From positions 1 to 29,114 of the IMG/VR virus record IMGVR_UViG_3300031566_000273: a stretch of 29,114 nucleotides of DNA. One strand, written 5' to 3'. Position numbers and translations under genes: made by a program. Numbering within the stretch: position 1 is the stretch's first letter; each line of letters opens with the position of its first letter. Positions 4,866-10,976 of this stretch are shown piece after piece. Origin of the DNA: a virus. The notes beneath the pieces were generated by a model that worked only from the letters and a program-made list of their open reading frames with translations, ran no database searches and was not told the DNA's origin.

Positions 4866-6445
4866 GGAAATGGAAAAAGCGGCAGTTGCCCGGCCAGCGG
4901 CTTGACGGTCTTCTGTCGGGGCTGCTTGTGCAGCGGGGCCGCGATCCGCACCCGGGCCATCTCGACGTATTCGGCCTTGCGCTCAATCCCGATGCCGTGG
5001 CGTTTGTGCCAGCGGGCGACCTGGAGCGTGGTGCCCGAGCCGAGGAAGGGGTCTAGCACGACGCAGGGGACCGTCTTGAGCGGGGCCCAGAGCTGCAACA
5101 GCAGGCGGCGCTGTGCCCAGGTGGACTCGGTGGCGGCCGTGTAGGCGTCGTGGTCAACTATCTCGGCGCGCCGGGGCAGCTTCGGCCACTCAGCGGCCCG
5201 CGGGTAGTGGGTGCAGCCAGGCCGCCAGCCGAGCGTCGTGGTCTCGGTGCAGTGGCGCTGGGGGTCGCGGTTTCCGACTTCCGCATGGTCGCGATTGTGG
5301 CGGTTCTCGTAGTCGGCGGTCCCCTTTTCGCGCCCCTCCTTGTGAAAGCTGCCGTGGCCGCCACTTCCGACCCGCGTGTCCCAGCCGTCCGGCGTCTTGT
5401 AGACTTTGCTACTCTCCCCCGGCCGCGTCGGCACCCGCACCCGCCGCGTCACGCGGATCCACGGGGCCCCGCAGGTCGGGCAGCAGCCGCGGGCGGAGGT
5501 GCCGGCCAGGATACAGGGCTCGACCAGGGCGGGCGGGTAGGTGGCGAAGTGGGCGCCCTTGTAGGACTTCGTGGGGATCGTCCAGACGGAGCGCTTGTTG
5601 CGGCCGGCATCTACTTCGCGCATTCCTGCAACGCGCGTGCGTTGACCGATACCCGTCTTATTAGCCTCGATTAAGGCAAGGCTTTTTTCCCCACCAAAAG
5701 CATAGTCATATCGCGCAGCACTGGCTGGTGCCATGGCCTCCTTAATCGCCTCCTTGTCGTAGTAGTACCGCGGCGACTTAGAGAGCAGGAACAGGTACTC
5801 GTGGGCCTTGGTGGGGCGGTCGCGGCAGGACTCCGGCATCGGGTTGGGCTTGTGCCACACCACGTCCATTCGTAGATACCAGCCGTCCGCCTGGAGGGCG
5901 AACGCTACCCGCCAGGGAATACCAACGAGGTCCTTGGGCTTGAGGCCGGGAAGGACTCGCCTTGGCGTAGCGTCTCGATTTGACCATGACGCCACATCAA
6001 CCTCGCTTCGTTCGCGTGGATTCGCCGGCGTTTCTCTAGCCTTATGGATCGTGATGCCGGCGCCCTCGGTACTGCTTCCGCCGTGACCCGCCGCGTACCC
6101 ATCGCCCAGGTTGACCCAGCACGTCCCGTCCGGCCTCAACACCCGCCAGACCTCCCGGTAGACCTCCACGATGTGCTCGACGAAAAGCTCGGGCGTCGGC
6201 TCCGGGCCGAGGCAGCCGAGCCAGGCGTTGCACCGTACGCAGAAGGAGCCGGCCGCGGCCTTCGGGTGGCCGGATGGCCCCTGGCCCGTGTGCTGCCACC
6301 GCTGCTTTTCGCCCGGCTGCCCGCCGCCGGCGGAGCGCTCCTGCGAGTCGCCCCACTCGTGGTCGCACGCCGGGTCGCCCCCCCACACGTCCGGCTCGAT
6401 CCCGTAGTCGCGGAGACTCCAGTCAGTAGGGCGGGCTAGTGACAC
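4862..6445 (-). CDS. DNA (N4-cytosine/N6-adenine) methyltransferase, main body; 5' end frameshifted
   Basis: This 527-codon frame holds most of a phage-type DNA methyltransferase: WSLRDYG at its start, PACDHEWG, an Cys pair FCVRCNAWLG, VWRVLRPDG, PKDLVGIPWRVAFALQADGW, VVWHKPNPMPES, HEYLFLLSKS, the SAM-binding motif LDPFLGSGTT near the C-terminus, and GIERKAEYVEMARVRI. The catalytic SPPYW motif is missing from this frame. It lies just upstream in another frame (SPPY then TGA, 6423-6425). Removing one ACTG from the tandem ACTGACTG (complement of 6420-6427) restores SPPYWSLRDYG exactly. The apparent GTG start at 6445 is therefore unlikely to give active enzyme unless a +1 frameshift occurs. The 3' end overlaps the sigma-factor start (ATGA). 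In family members this enzyme methylates DNA to evade host restriction. Confidence 0.8.
   Translation of the reverse strand: MSLARPTDWSLRDYGIEPDVWGGDPACDHEWGDSQERSAGGGQPGEKQRWQHTGQGPSGHPKAAAGSFCVRCNAWLGCLGPEPTPELFVEHIVEVYREVWRVLRPDGTCWVNLGDGYAAGHGGSSTEGAGITIHKARETPANPRERSEVDVASWSNRDATPRRVLPGLKPKDLVGIPWRVAFALQADGWYLRMDVVWHKPNPMPESCRDRPTKAHEYLFLLSKSPRYYYDKEAIKEAMAPASAARYDYAFGGEKSLALIEANKTGIGQRTRVAGMREVDAGRNKRSVWTIPTKSYKGAHFATYPPALVEPCILAGTSARGCCPTCGAPWIRVTRRVRVPTRPGESSKVYKTPDGWDTRVGSGGHGSFHKEGREKGTADYENRHNRDHAEVGNRDPQRHCTETTTLGWRPGCTHYPRAAEWPKLPRRAEIVDHDAYTAATESTWAQRRLLLQLWAPLKTVPCVVLDPFLGSGTTLQVARWHKRHGIGIERKAEYVEMARVRIAAPLHKQPRQKTVKPLAGQLPLFPFP
6420..6427. other. 4-bp tandem duplication breaking the SPPYW motif
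   Basis: CAGTCAGT on the plus strand (ACTGACTG on the coding strand). Deleting one unit restores an uninterrupted methyltransferase frame through TSPPYWSLRDYG. A 4-bp event is the size expected from repair of a break with 4-nt overhangs, as LAGLIDADG enzymes make, but replication slippage is an equal alternative. Confidence 0.8.
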
Positions 6446-6539
6446 AGCAATGGATGCTGTTGTCAGGCAGCCCGCCCAGTACCTCCCGGCAATCGCCGCA
6501 GAAAATTCTCGTTTCTTGGTTATCGTAGGTAGGTTCCAC
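6423..6539 (-). pseudogene. Methyltransferase N-terminal fragment B (second copy, ends at frameshift)
   Basis: From GTG at 6539 (an in-frame GTG also lies at 6560) the frame reads VEPTYDNQETRIFCGDC, continues through VLGGLPDNSIHCCV and ends TSPPY followed by TGA. This is the N-terminal part and catalytic motif IV of the same kind of methyltransferase as the downstream 527-codon frame. It joins that frame perfectly if a 4-bp tandem duplication is removed. It lies between the homing endonuclease and the main body, and duplicates the region represented by fragment A on the other side of the endonuclease. Base composition is lower in GC than the main body, suggesting it arrived with the endonuclease. 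An expressed product through +1 frameshifting at TAC TGA C is possible but unproven. Confidence 0.8.
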
Positions 6540-6576
6540 TGTACAGTCTCTTAGGCTCACATTAGGAGGCTGGGAA

Positions 6577-7092
6577 ATGCAGTTGATTCTTGCGTATCTT
6601 GCTGGTTTGATTGATGGCGAGGGTTACGTTGGCATCAAGCGGTCTAGGGCGTACTCATGCCAGGGCAGAAAGACGAAGTCGTACCACGCTAGGATTCAGG
6701 TCAGGATGGTTGATCGTGAAGGCGTTGTCCTGTTGGCGGAAACATTCGGCGGCCACCTTTTTACCGAAAAGCCGCACTGTAACAACGGCCGCCCGCTTCA
6801 CTGTTGGAGTACATCTGACAGACAGGCTGAACTGGCACTGACTGCCCTGCTTCCGTACCTGCGCGTTAAACGACGGCAGGCTAAAAAAGTCCTCGTACTG
6901 CGGCGGCTTCAGGGGCGGTCGCGCCGTCACCGCACTAAGATCACCGGATACCGGGACTTCCCGAATCAATACGGGACTGTGCGGCGCGTGGCAAACAAGG
7001 CTTTCTCGGACGAATATGTCGCCTGGTGTGACAGATTGTGGATGGACTGCCGCCTGATGAACGGACTCGCCCGCCAGGCCGCTGCGGCATAA
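6577..7092 (+). CDS. LAGLIDADG homing endonuclease, 171 aa
   Basis: The N-terminus contains the family motif as LAYLAGLIDGEGYVGI (about residues 6-21), including the catalytic acidic residue position. The rest is basic and suits DNA binding (RRQAKKVLVLRRLQGRSRRHRT). With one motif copy it should act as a homodimer, cutting a long near-palindromic site and typically leaving 4-nt 3' overhangs. It has a strong Shine-Dalgarno (AGGAGG, 6563-6568) 8 nt before ATG. It is the only rightward gene in the left 13 kb, is lower in GC than its neighbours, and its stop codon directly abuts the broken methyltransferase fragment A (7093-7182). No flanking self-splicing intron or intein is evident, so it appears to be a free-standing endonuclease that has invaded the methyltransferase gene. 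Confidence 0.88.
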   Translation: MQLILAYLAGLIDGEGYVGIKRSRAYSCQGRKTKSYHARIQVRMVDREGVVLLAETFGGHLFTEKPHCNNGRPLHCWSTSDRQAELALTALLPYLRVKRRQAKKVLVLRRLQGRSRRHRTKITGYRDFPNQYGTVRRVANKAFSDEYVAWCDRLWMDCRLMNGLARQAAAA

Positions 7093-7182
7093 CTGCACGC
7101 TCTCGGCCGCCATCCCCCGCAGCACGGCCGGGGAGTGGCCGCAGTGGATCGTCGTTTCGCCGTTGGTGAAGGCTGGGGTCAT
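7093..7182 (-). pseudogene. Methyltransferase N-terminal fragment A, truncated by the homing endonuclease
   Basis: From ATG at 7182, overlapping the upstream stop as ATGA, the frame reads MTPAFTNGETTIHCGHSP and continues AVLRGMAAESVQ. It aligns with fragment B (NQETRIFCGDC...VLGGLPDNSIH). It stops matching exactly where CCVTSPPY should follow, which is the point where the homing-endonuclease gene begins on the opposite strand. The frame stays open into the antisense of the endonuclease but no longer resembles a methyltransferase. The operon-style overlap marks this as the original 5' end of the methyltransferase gene. Confidence 0.8.
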
Positions 7183-7403
7183 TCGGTCAAGAGGCCGAGG
7201 GCCTTGAGCAGCGCGGTCGACAGGTCGGGGTCCGCAACCGTATTCCAGCCGCGTACGCAGGAGGGCGCCGTCGCCATGTACACCTCGTAATACCACTCGT
7301 CGGTCTGCGGTCGGTGCATGCGCTTAATGCGCCACTCGCGGCCCTTGGCGCGCTGGTCCAGCCGCAACAGTGCCGTGCCGGCGATGATGGATTCTTCAAG
7401 CAT
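7179..7403 (-). CDS. Small hypothetical protein, 74 aa
   Basis: Unrecognised. It is rich in charged and aromatic residues (GREWRIKRMHRPQTDEWYYEVYMAT) in a pattern of beta-strands and ends in a short amphipathic helix (STALLKALGLLTE). It overlaps both neighbours: 8 nt with the upstream gene and ATGA with methyltransferase fragment A. It is therefore clearly part of the leftward operon. No function can be assigned. Confidence 0.7.
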   Translation of the reverse strand: MLEESIIAGTALLRLDQRAKGREWRIKRMHRPQTDEWYYEVYMATAPSCVRGWNTVADPDLSTALLKALGLLTE

Positions 7404-7872
7404 CGCCCTCTCCCTCCGGCAGCAGCTCGCGGACCTCTCTGGCGACCTCCCGGTGGTACTTGACGATCCGCTCGATACGGCGGTGGGCCAGGTCCCGCTC
7501 CGTCCGCTTTTCTTCCGCCTCGACGCAGTATTTGGCGATGAGGCGGTTGGCCCCGCGGAGGTAGCGCCGGGCCCGCCACGGCAGCCAGGTCAGTGTGAAG
7601 TACGGCGCGGGGGCGCTACGCTCGCGGATCTCCTTCAGTTCCGCCCGGTACAGGTTGACAAGCCAGGCGAAGACGACGGTGGGGAGGAAAACCTTAGTCC
7701 CAAAAAACCCAGGCACGCTCCCGCCGCCGAGTAAAATGCCCCACTCCACGGGCGTGAAGCGTTTCAGCTCGGCGTCCAACTCCTTGTTGCCGGGATCATA
7801 GCCGGCCTCGTGAGCCGCGCGGAGCAAGCGGTTGCGGGCCTCGGCCAGGGCGCCTTTGTCGATCTCGTTCAT
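7396..7872 (-). CDS. Hypothetical protein with hydrophobic middle, 158 aa
   Basis: Unrecognised. Residues about 43-75 are hydrophobic (WGILLGGGSVPGFFGTKVFLPTVVFAWLVNLY) and could be membrane-associated. The C-terminal half is a strongly charged helix (EEKRTERDLAHRRIERIVKYHREVAREVREL), probably coiled coil. Start 7872 overlaps the stop of the preceding gene (7869-7872, ATGA), and the 3' end overlaps the next gene by 8 nt. A membrane-anchored phage factor is one reading; direct evidence is lacking. Confidence 0.7.
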   Translation of the reverse strand: MNEIDKGALAEARNRLLRAAHEAGYDPGNKELDAELKRFTPVEWGILLGGGSVPGFFGTKVFLPTVVFAWLVNLYRAELKEIRERSAPAPYFTLTWLPWRARRYLRGANRLIAKYCVEAEEKRTERDLAHRRIERIVKYHREVAREVRELLPEGEGDA

Positions 7873-8255
7873 TCCGTCTCCTCCGGTTTTAGCAGGAAGT
7901 GCAGGTGAGTTTGTTGCGGGTCCGCCTTGAGGTGCGGGCAGACCGCCTTGTAGATCGTCCGGTCGACGTCCAGGTATTCGTAGCGGACCGGCCAGCGGCG
8001 CTTAAGCCACCGCGGCAGCCAGCGGTCCTTTACGGCCTCGATCCAGTTCGCCGGCCAGCGCCGGTGGATTTCCAATCGCTCCTCCGGCAGGCTGAGGATG
8101 TGCGCTTCGAGCTGGACGAGCAGGTTGCCCGTGGTGATGTCGACGGCCGCGTCGATCTCCGCGGGCGTGCCGAGCGTCGCCAGTTCCTTGCGGCTCAGGC
8201 AGACGTTCCCGGCGTGGAGGCAAATCTGTTCAAGCGTCAGCTTTTGAAGCGGCAT
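7869..8255 (-). CDS. Hypothetical protein, 128 aa
   Basis: Unrecognised. The protein starts MPLQKLTLEQICLHAGNV, has helical middle sections, a basic Trp-rich segment (DRWLPRWLKRRWPVRYEYLD) and a C-terminus TEE-like acidic end (LKPEETE). I chose ATG 8255 rather than the longer upstream possibility at 8288 because the sequence before it is the coding end of the radical-SAM-like gene and contains AAGGAGAGG. Overlap with that gene is 26 nt. The stop overlaps the next start (ATGA). Confidence 0.65.
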   Translation of the reverse strand: MPLQKLTLEQICLHAGNVCLSRKELATLGTPAEIDAAVDITTGNLLVQLEAHILSLPEERLEIHRRWPANWIEAVKDRWLPRWLKRRWPVRYEYLDVDRTIYKAVCPHLKADPQQTHLHFLLKPEETE

Positions 8256-8979
8256 CCCGCATCCTCTCCTTCGCTGCGTAGTATTCACTCAGGCAATTTC
8301 CGCAGTGGCGGCATAGTGACGTCCCCAGCTCCCCCTCGATCTTGCCGCAGGAGTGGACCCACTTATTTAGCCGGAACCGCTCCATGATCCCCTCCCAGGC
8401 GAACGTGCGGATCGCCCAGTAGGCGTTCCGGGTCCGCGTGCGGAGGATGTAGCGGTAGCGCTCCTGGTACGGGATCGACTCCATGTCGTGGTAGGCCATG
8501 AACGTGAGGACGATGGGGACCGCGAGGACCGAGTAGTGCGTCACGACCTGGTGCATCAGGTCCGCGTTCCAGGTGTTGGCCCTGAACCGGACGAACATCA
8601 GGTTCACCGGCGGCATCTCCAACAGGACCGCCCGATCGTCCGTGTCCGGGCCCGGGTTGACCGTCAGGACGACGGGGCCCGGGTATTTTTCCAGCGCGTC
8701 TGGGCGGGCGGTGTTAAAAAAGGCGTCGGGGAACCGCGAGGCACACGCCTCCACGACGTCCCGGTGGACGTTCGAGTCGTTGCCGTCGTTCATCCGCACG
8801 ACCCGCCCGTGGGCCATGTGCGTCGGCGGGATGTTCGGCAGGTTCTCCGAGAGCGGCTCCAGGTAGGAGCGGCCGGATTGGAAAAAGCAGTCCTCGCAGC
8901 GGTTGGGGCAGCGCCCGGTCTGCGGGATGCAGCAGATGATCCCGCTGCCCTTGGTCTTGGGGTTTTCGATGTAGGGCAC
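8230..8979 (-). CDS. Radical-SAM-like protein with extra C-terminal Cys cluster, 249 aa
   Basis: The N-terminal region carries CPNRCEDC, the CxxxCxxC spacing (C24, C28, C31) of radical SAM enzymes that bind a 4Fe-4S cluster and cleave S-adenosylmethionine. A second cluster near the C-terminus (C211, C223, C226, C229 in CGKIEG...CRHCGNC) could bind an auxiliary Fe-S cluster, as in enzymes that modify peptides or proteins. Middle strands (VVLTVNPGP, LMFVRFRANTW, VPIVLTFMAYHDM) are compatible with a TIM-barrel-like core, although 249 aa is short. It starts with GTG at 8979, with AAGGAG 6 nt upstream. Its substrate is unknown; neighbours include nucleotide-pool enzymes. The Cys motif is seen; the enzyme class follows from it. 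Confidence 0.7.
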   Translation of the reverse strand: MPYIENPKTKGSGIICCIPQTGRCPNRCEDCFFQSGRSYLEPLSENLPNIPPTHMAHGRVVRMNDGNDSNVHRDVVEACASRFPDAFFNTARPDALEKYPGPVVLTVNPGPDTDDRAVLLEMPPVNLMFVRFRANTWNADLMHQVVTHYSVLAVPIVLTFMAYHDMESIPYQERYRYILRTRTRNAYWAIRTFAWEGIMERFRLNKWVHSCGKIEGELGTSLCRHCGNCLSEYYAAKERMRDAASKADA

Positions 8980-9001
8980 TTGCGACTCCTTAAAATGGCG
9001 G

Positions 9002-9373
9002 CTAGTACTGCGGCAGGTCGTCCAGCTCGGCCGGGAGGCGCCCGCGGCGGATCATCTCGCGGGTGTGAATGATCCCCATGGCGTTAAACATCACCGCCGC
9101 CTCGTGGTCCTCGTCCGTCTTCCTCTCCATGATCGCCAGGAGGTGGCGGAGCCCGGAGGCGACGAACGAGGAGATCGGGATCCCCTTCTCCCAGTTCCGG
9201 TCGTCGTACTTCTCGGCCCCGAGGCGGAGCCAGTGACCGAGGCGCACCAGGGCGAACGGGCTGATAAGCTCTACCCGCGACTTTTGGGCCGCCGCGTCCC
9301 GCACGGCCCCGGTCGAAAACTCGCGGCGCTCGCCGCTGTCGTGCATCCGCATGTCGGTCTGGCTCTCACTCAT
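9002..9373 (-). CDS. dATP/dGTP diphosphohydrolase-like protein (DUF5664/MazG-like), 123 aa
   Basis: The protein matches the common phage family of deoxynucleotide diphosphohydrolase-like proteins: MHDSGERREFSTGAVRD, SPFALVRLGHWLRLGAEKYDDRNWEKGIP, SGLRHLLAIMERKTDEDHEAAVMFNAMGIIHTREM. The conserved GAEKY..RNWEKG and H..A....DEDH..A..FN patterns are the likely metal- and nucleotide-binding residues. Some members hydrolyse dGTP and dATP to monophosphates and work with PurZ in making 2-aminoadenine DNA; many others occur without that pathway. Start 9373 has AAGGAG at good spacing. It lies just downstream of an HD phosphohydrolase gene, separated by a 41-nt spacer with a strong hairpin. Confidence 0.7.
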   Translation of the reverse strand: MSESQTDMRMHDSGERREFSTGAVRDAAAQKSRVELISPFALVRLGHWLRLGAEKYDDRNWEKGIPISSFVASGLRHLLAIMERKTDEDHEAAVMFNAMGIIHTREMIRRGRLPAELDDLPQY

Positions 9374-9403
9374 CGAAAAGCTCCTTAAAGCACTTGCGGT
9401 ATT

Positions 9404-9430
9404 CCTGGCGGGCCTTAACGTCCCGCCAGG
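9404..9430 (-). other. Perfect 9-bp hairpin overlapping a stop codon
   Basis: CCTGGCGGG and CCCGCCAGG pair perfectly across a 9-nt loop. In the leftward mRNA the hairpin includes the last codons and TAA of the HD-domain gene and ends 31 nt before the next start. No U-run follows, so it is not a classic terminator; mRNA stabilisation or a translation barrier are alternatives. Confidence 0.6.
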
Positions 9431-9939
9431 GGACGATCCCGTTCCCGGTAGGGTTTGACGTCGCTATAGGCGGGCCACGCCGGCGACGTCCCGGCGAAGA
9501 GATCCCGCTTCTCGGTCACCACCATCCGGCGATCCGCGAGCTTCACGGGTCCGGGCATCGGCCACGACAGGTGGGGGCTATGCTGCCCTAACACGCGAAA
9601 CAGGATGTCGTCCTCCAGCTCCGTGAACGGGACGATGTGCCGCGAGACGGGGCTGCGTGCGTAAAAGGCCCACTTGATCGGCGTGGCCACGTCGGGCAGG
9701 TACGCCTCGGCCGCGTCGTGCAGTAGCGCCCACTGCCTAAGCGCCTTACGGCGGAACTTCCGCGCTATCAGGACACAGTGCTGGGCCACGCTGTAGAACT
9801 TGTCGCAGTAGCCGGTGAACCGGCACTTGTTCCCCAGCGCCCACGCCAGGTCGTCCGGGTGTGTGTCTGCCCGATTGGGGTCCAGCGGCCAGAACTTCCG
9901 GCCGTCGCGCGTGCCGATCCAAGCCGCTTCGCGGCTCAT
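9415..9939 (-). CDS. HD-domain nucleotide phosphohydrolase (YfbR/DatZ-like), 174 aa
   Basis: The sequence shows a compact HD-superfamily phosphohydrolase. GRKFWPLDPN is followed by DLAWALGNKCRFTGYCDKFYSVAQHCVL (H54), then WALLHDAAEAYLPDVATPIK with the H74-D75 pair and E78, and later KLADRRMVVTEKRDL carrying the distal Asp. This layout is shared by 5'-deoxynucleotidases of the YfbR type and by phage DatZ dATP triphosphohydrolases, so the substrate is likely a deoxynucleotide. Start 9939 has AGGAGG upstream and overlaps the stop of the preceding frame (ATGA at 9936-9939). It sits beside a dATP/dGTP diphosphohydrolase-like gene, suggesting joint control of dNTP pools. Confidence 0.78.
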   Translation of the reverse strand: MSREAAWIGTRDGRKFWPLDPNRADTHPDDLAWALGNKCRFTGYCDKFYSVAQHCVLIARKFRRKALRQWALLHDAAEAYLPDVATPIKWAFYARSPVSRHIVPFTELEDDILFRVLGQHSPHLSWPMPGPVKLADRRMVVTEKRDLFAGTSPAWPAYSDVKPYRERDRPLAGR

Positions 9940-10190
9940 CGTTTTTTCCCTCCTGGCCTGTACAGACTGTACTTTTCGATGGTGGCAGCGGATGGTTCTG
10001 CATACGGGATGCGACCCACCTTCATTAGCATGGAGAAGATGGATTGCCGTAACGCATTGATCTGCGCCAACTCCGCGAGCCCGGCTGCCAGCGGAGGCAG
10101 ACCAAACCGGCGCGCCGCCTCGGCGGCCGGGAGGTATTCACGCTGGGCTATCCACTGTGCCTCAACCGCAAAAGGGCCGCACGAGGACCC
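9936..10190 (-). pseudogene. Orphan coding frame, probable frameshifted 3' part of the 10162-10674 gene
   Basis: This frame is open from 10190 to a TGA at 9936 that overlaps the start of the HD gene (ATGA), as real operon genes do here. The reading AVEAQWIAQREYLPAAEAARRFGLPPL looks like genuine helical protein, possibly helix-turn-helix-like, and includes one full copy of the dispersed palindrome. No ATG or GTG lies near its beginning. The preceding gene ends in RPFCG, encoded across a run of four T. Removing one T fuses the two frames as ...RPFAVEAQW. It may therefore be a frameshift mutation, a sequencing error or programmed frameshifting. Confidence 0.55.
10114..10127 (-). repeat. Dispersed palindromic repeat, distant copy
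   Basis: The same perfect 14-nt palindrome as copy 2, about 7 kb away, inside the orphan frame 9936-10190, encoding PAAEAARR. It lacks the GAAGGAG extension. Confidence 0.7.
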
Positions 10191-10674
10191 TCACGTTCTT
10201 CGTGTCGTAGTCACGCGGGATGGCCCGATAGGCGGCCACTTCAGCGTCGCGCGGCGACGTTGCCACCACGCGCGGAAATGGCTTGCCGTCCAGTGGAACG
10301 ACAAGCTCATACTCGGCGTCCCGGTGCGGCCGGGCGAGGATGGCGTACTCGTAGACTTGCTCTAGCATCGGTTTCTCCGAAGGAAGGAATGGGTTAGGTT
10401 TGTCTTGTTTTGTCGTGGTGCCGCCCGACCAGCCATGCACCGGCGTGCCGGTTTCGACCCACGCCCATGCGTCCGGTCGGCTCGGTTCTGAAAACGTGTA
10501 TGTCGCGCAACATGCGTCGTAGGCCACGTTGACGCAGTCCGGGTTGAGCCCTTTCGACCGCAGGCGGTCCGCGAGGTCGCCCGGCGATATGGTAATGCCG
10601 ACCCCCACCCCGCAGAATTTGCCATTCAGTAGCGAGAGGACTTCGCACTTGCTTAAGGTGATACTATGACTCAT
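10162..10674 (-). CDS. Hypothetical protein, 170 aa (probably continues in another frame)
   Basis: Unrecognised. The N-terminal part is MSHSITLSKCEVLSLLNGKFCGVGVGI followed by a DLADRLRSKGLNPDCVNVAYDACCATYTF segment. The C-terminal part VYEYAILARPHRDAEYELVVPLDGKPFPRVVATSPRDAEVAAYRAI resembles a small beta-alpha domain in which amino-acid positions suit an XRE-independent viral hypothetical. The start overlaps the GroES stop (10671-10674). The end falls at a four-T run after which a different frame looks coding, so the real product may be about 245 residues. Confidence 0.65.
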   Translation of the reverse strand: MSHSITLSKCEVLSLLNGKFCGVGVGITISPGDLADRLRSKGLNPDCVNVAYDACCATYTFSEPSRPDAWAWVETGTPVHGWSGGTTTKQDKPNPFLPSEKPMLEQVYEYAILARPHRDAEYELVVPLDGKPFPRVVATSPRDAEVAAYRAIPRDYDTKNVRVLVRPFCG

Positions 10675-10976
10675 GCGCGCACCACCTTCGCTAAAACCTC
10701 CGACTCGGCCATGAGCCGGTAGGTCACGCCCTTGTGCTCGATCTCCGTGCCGGCGTAGCGGCCGTAGTAGACCTCGGCGCCGGCCTCCAGGCGGACTTTG
10801 ATCCGCTCGCGGTTGCCGATCACCTTGCCGGGGCCGACGGCCACGATCGTCCCGCGGCTAGGCCGCTCCCGCTCCTGGAGGCTCTCGGGTAGGGCGATCC
10901 CGCCGGGGGATTCCTTCTCCGCCTCCACGGGGCGGATCAGGACGTTGTCGTTACAGGGGGCTAATTTCGTTATCAT
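10671..10976 (-). CDS. groES: GroES / Cpn10-family co-chaperonin
   Basis: At 101 aa the length is normal for GroES. The family pattern is complete: NDNVLIRPVEAE, a mobile-loop region ESPGGIALPESLQ (about 22-34) that would contact host GroEL, the GTIVAVGPGK strand-turn, the AGAEVYYGRYAGTEIEHKG core and the closing YRLMAESEVLAKV. Phages such as T4 (gp31) replace host GroES to help fold their own capsid protein; a similar role for the capsid protein at 14366-15454 is inferred. Start 10976 lies inside the 3' end of the preceding gene with AGGAG upstream. Its stop overlaps the next start (ATGA). Confidence 0.93.
   Translation of the reverse strand: MITKLAPCNDNVLIRPVEAEKESPGGIALPESLQERERPSRGTIVAVGPGKVIGNRERIKVRLEAGAEVYYGRYAGTEIEHKGVTYRLMAESEVLAKVVRA

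Noticed and set aside
6423-6425. TGA at the Trp position of SPPYW read as Trp (alternative code) or selenocysteine
   Set aside because: Reading through TGA leaves the frame wrong (LESPR instead of SLRDYG), and TGA serves as the stop for most other genes here. A 4-bp duplication explains it fully.
6446-7182. Group I intron or intein carrying the homing endonuclease
   Set aside because: The endonuclease is on the opposite strand, and the flanks cannot be joined into one continuous exon because both carry the same N-terminal region. I saw no intein splice-site residues.
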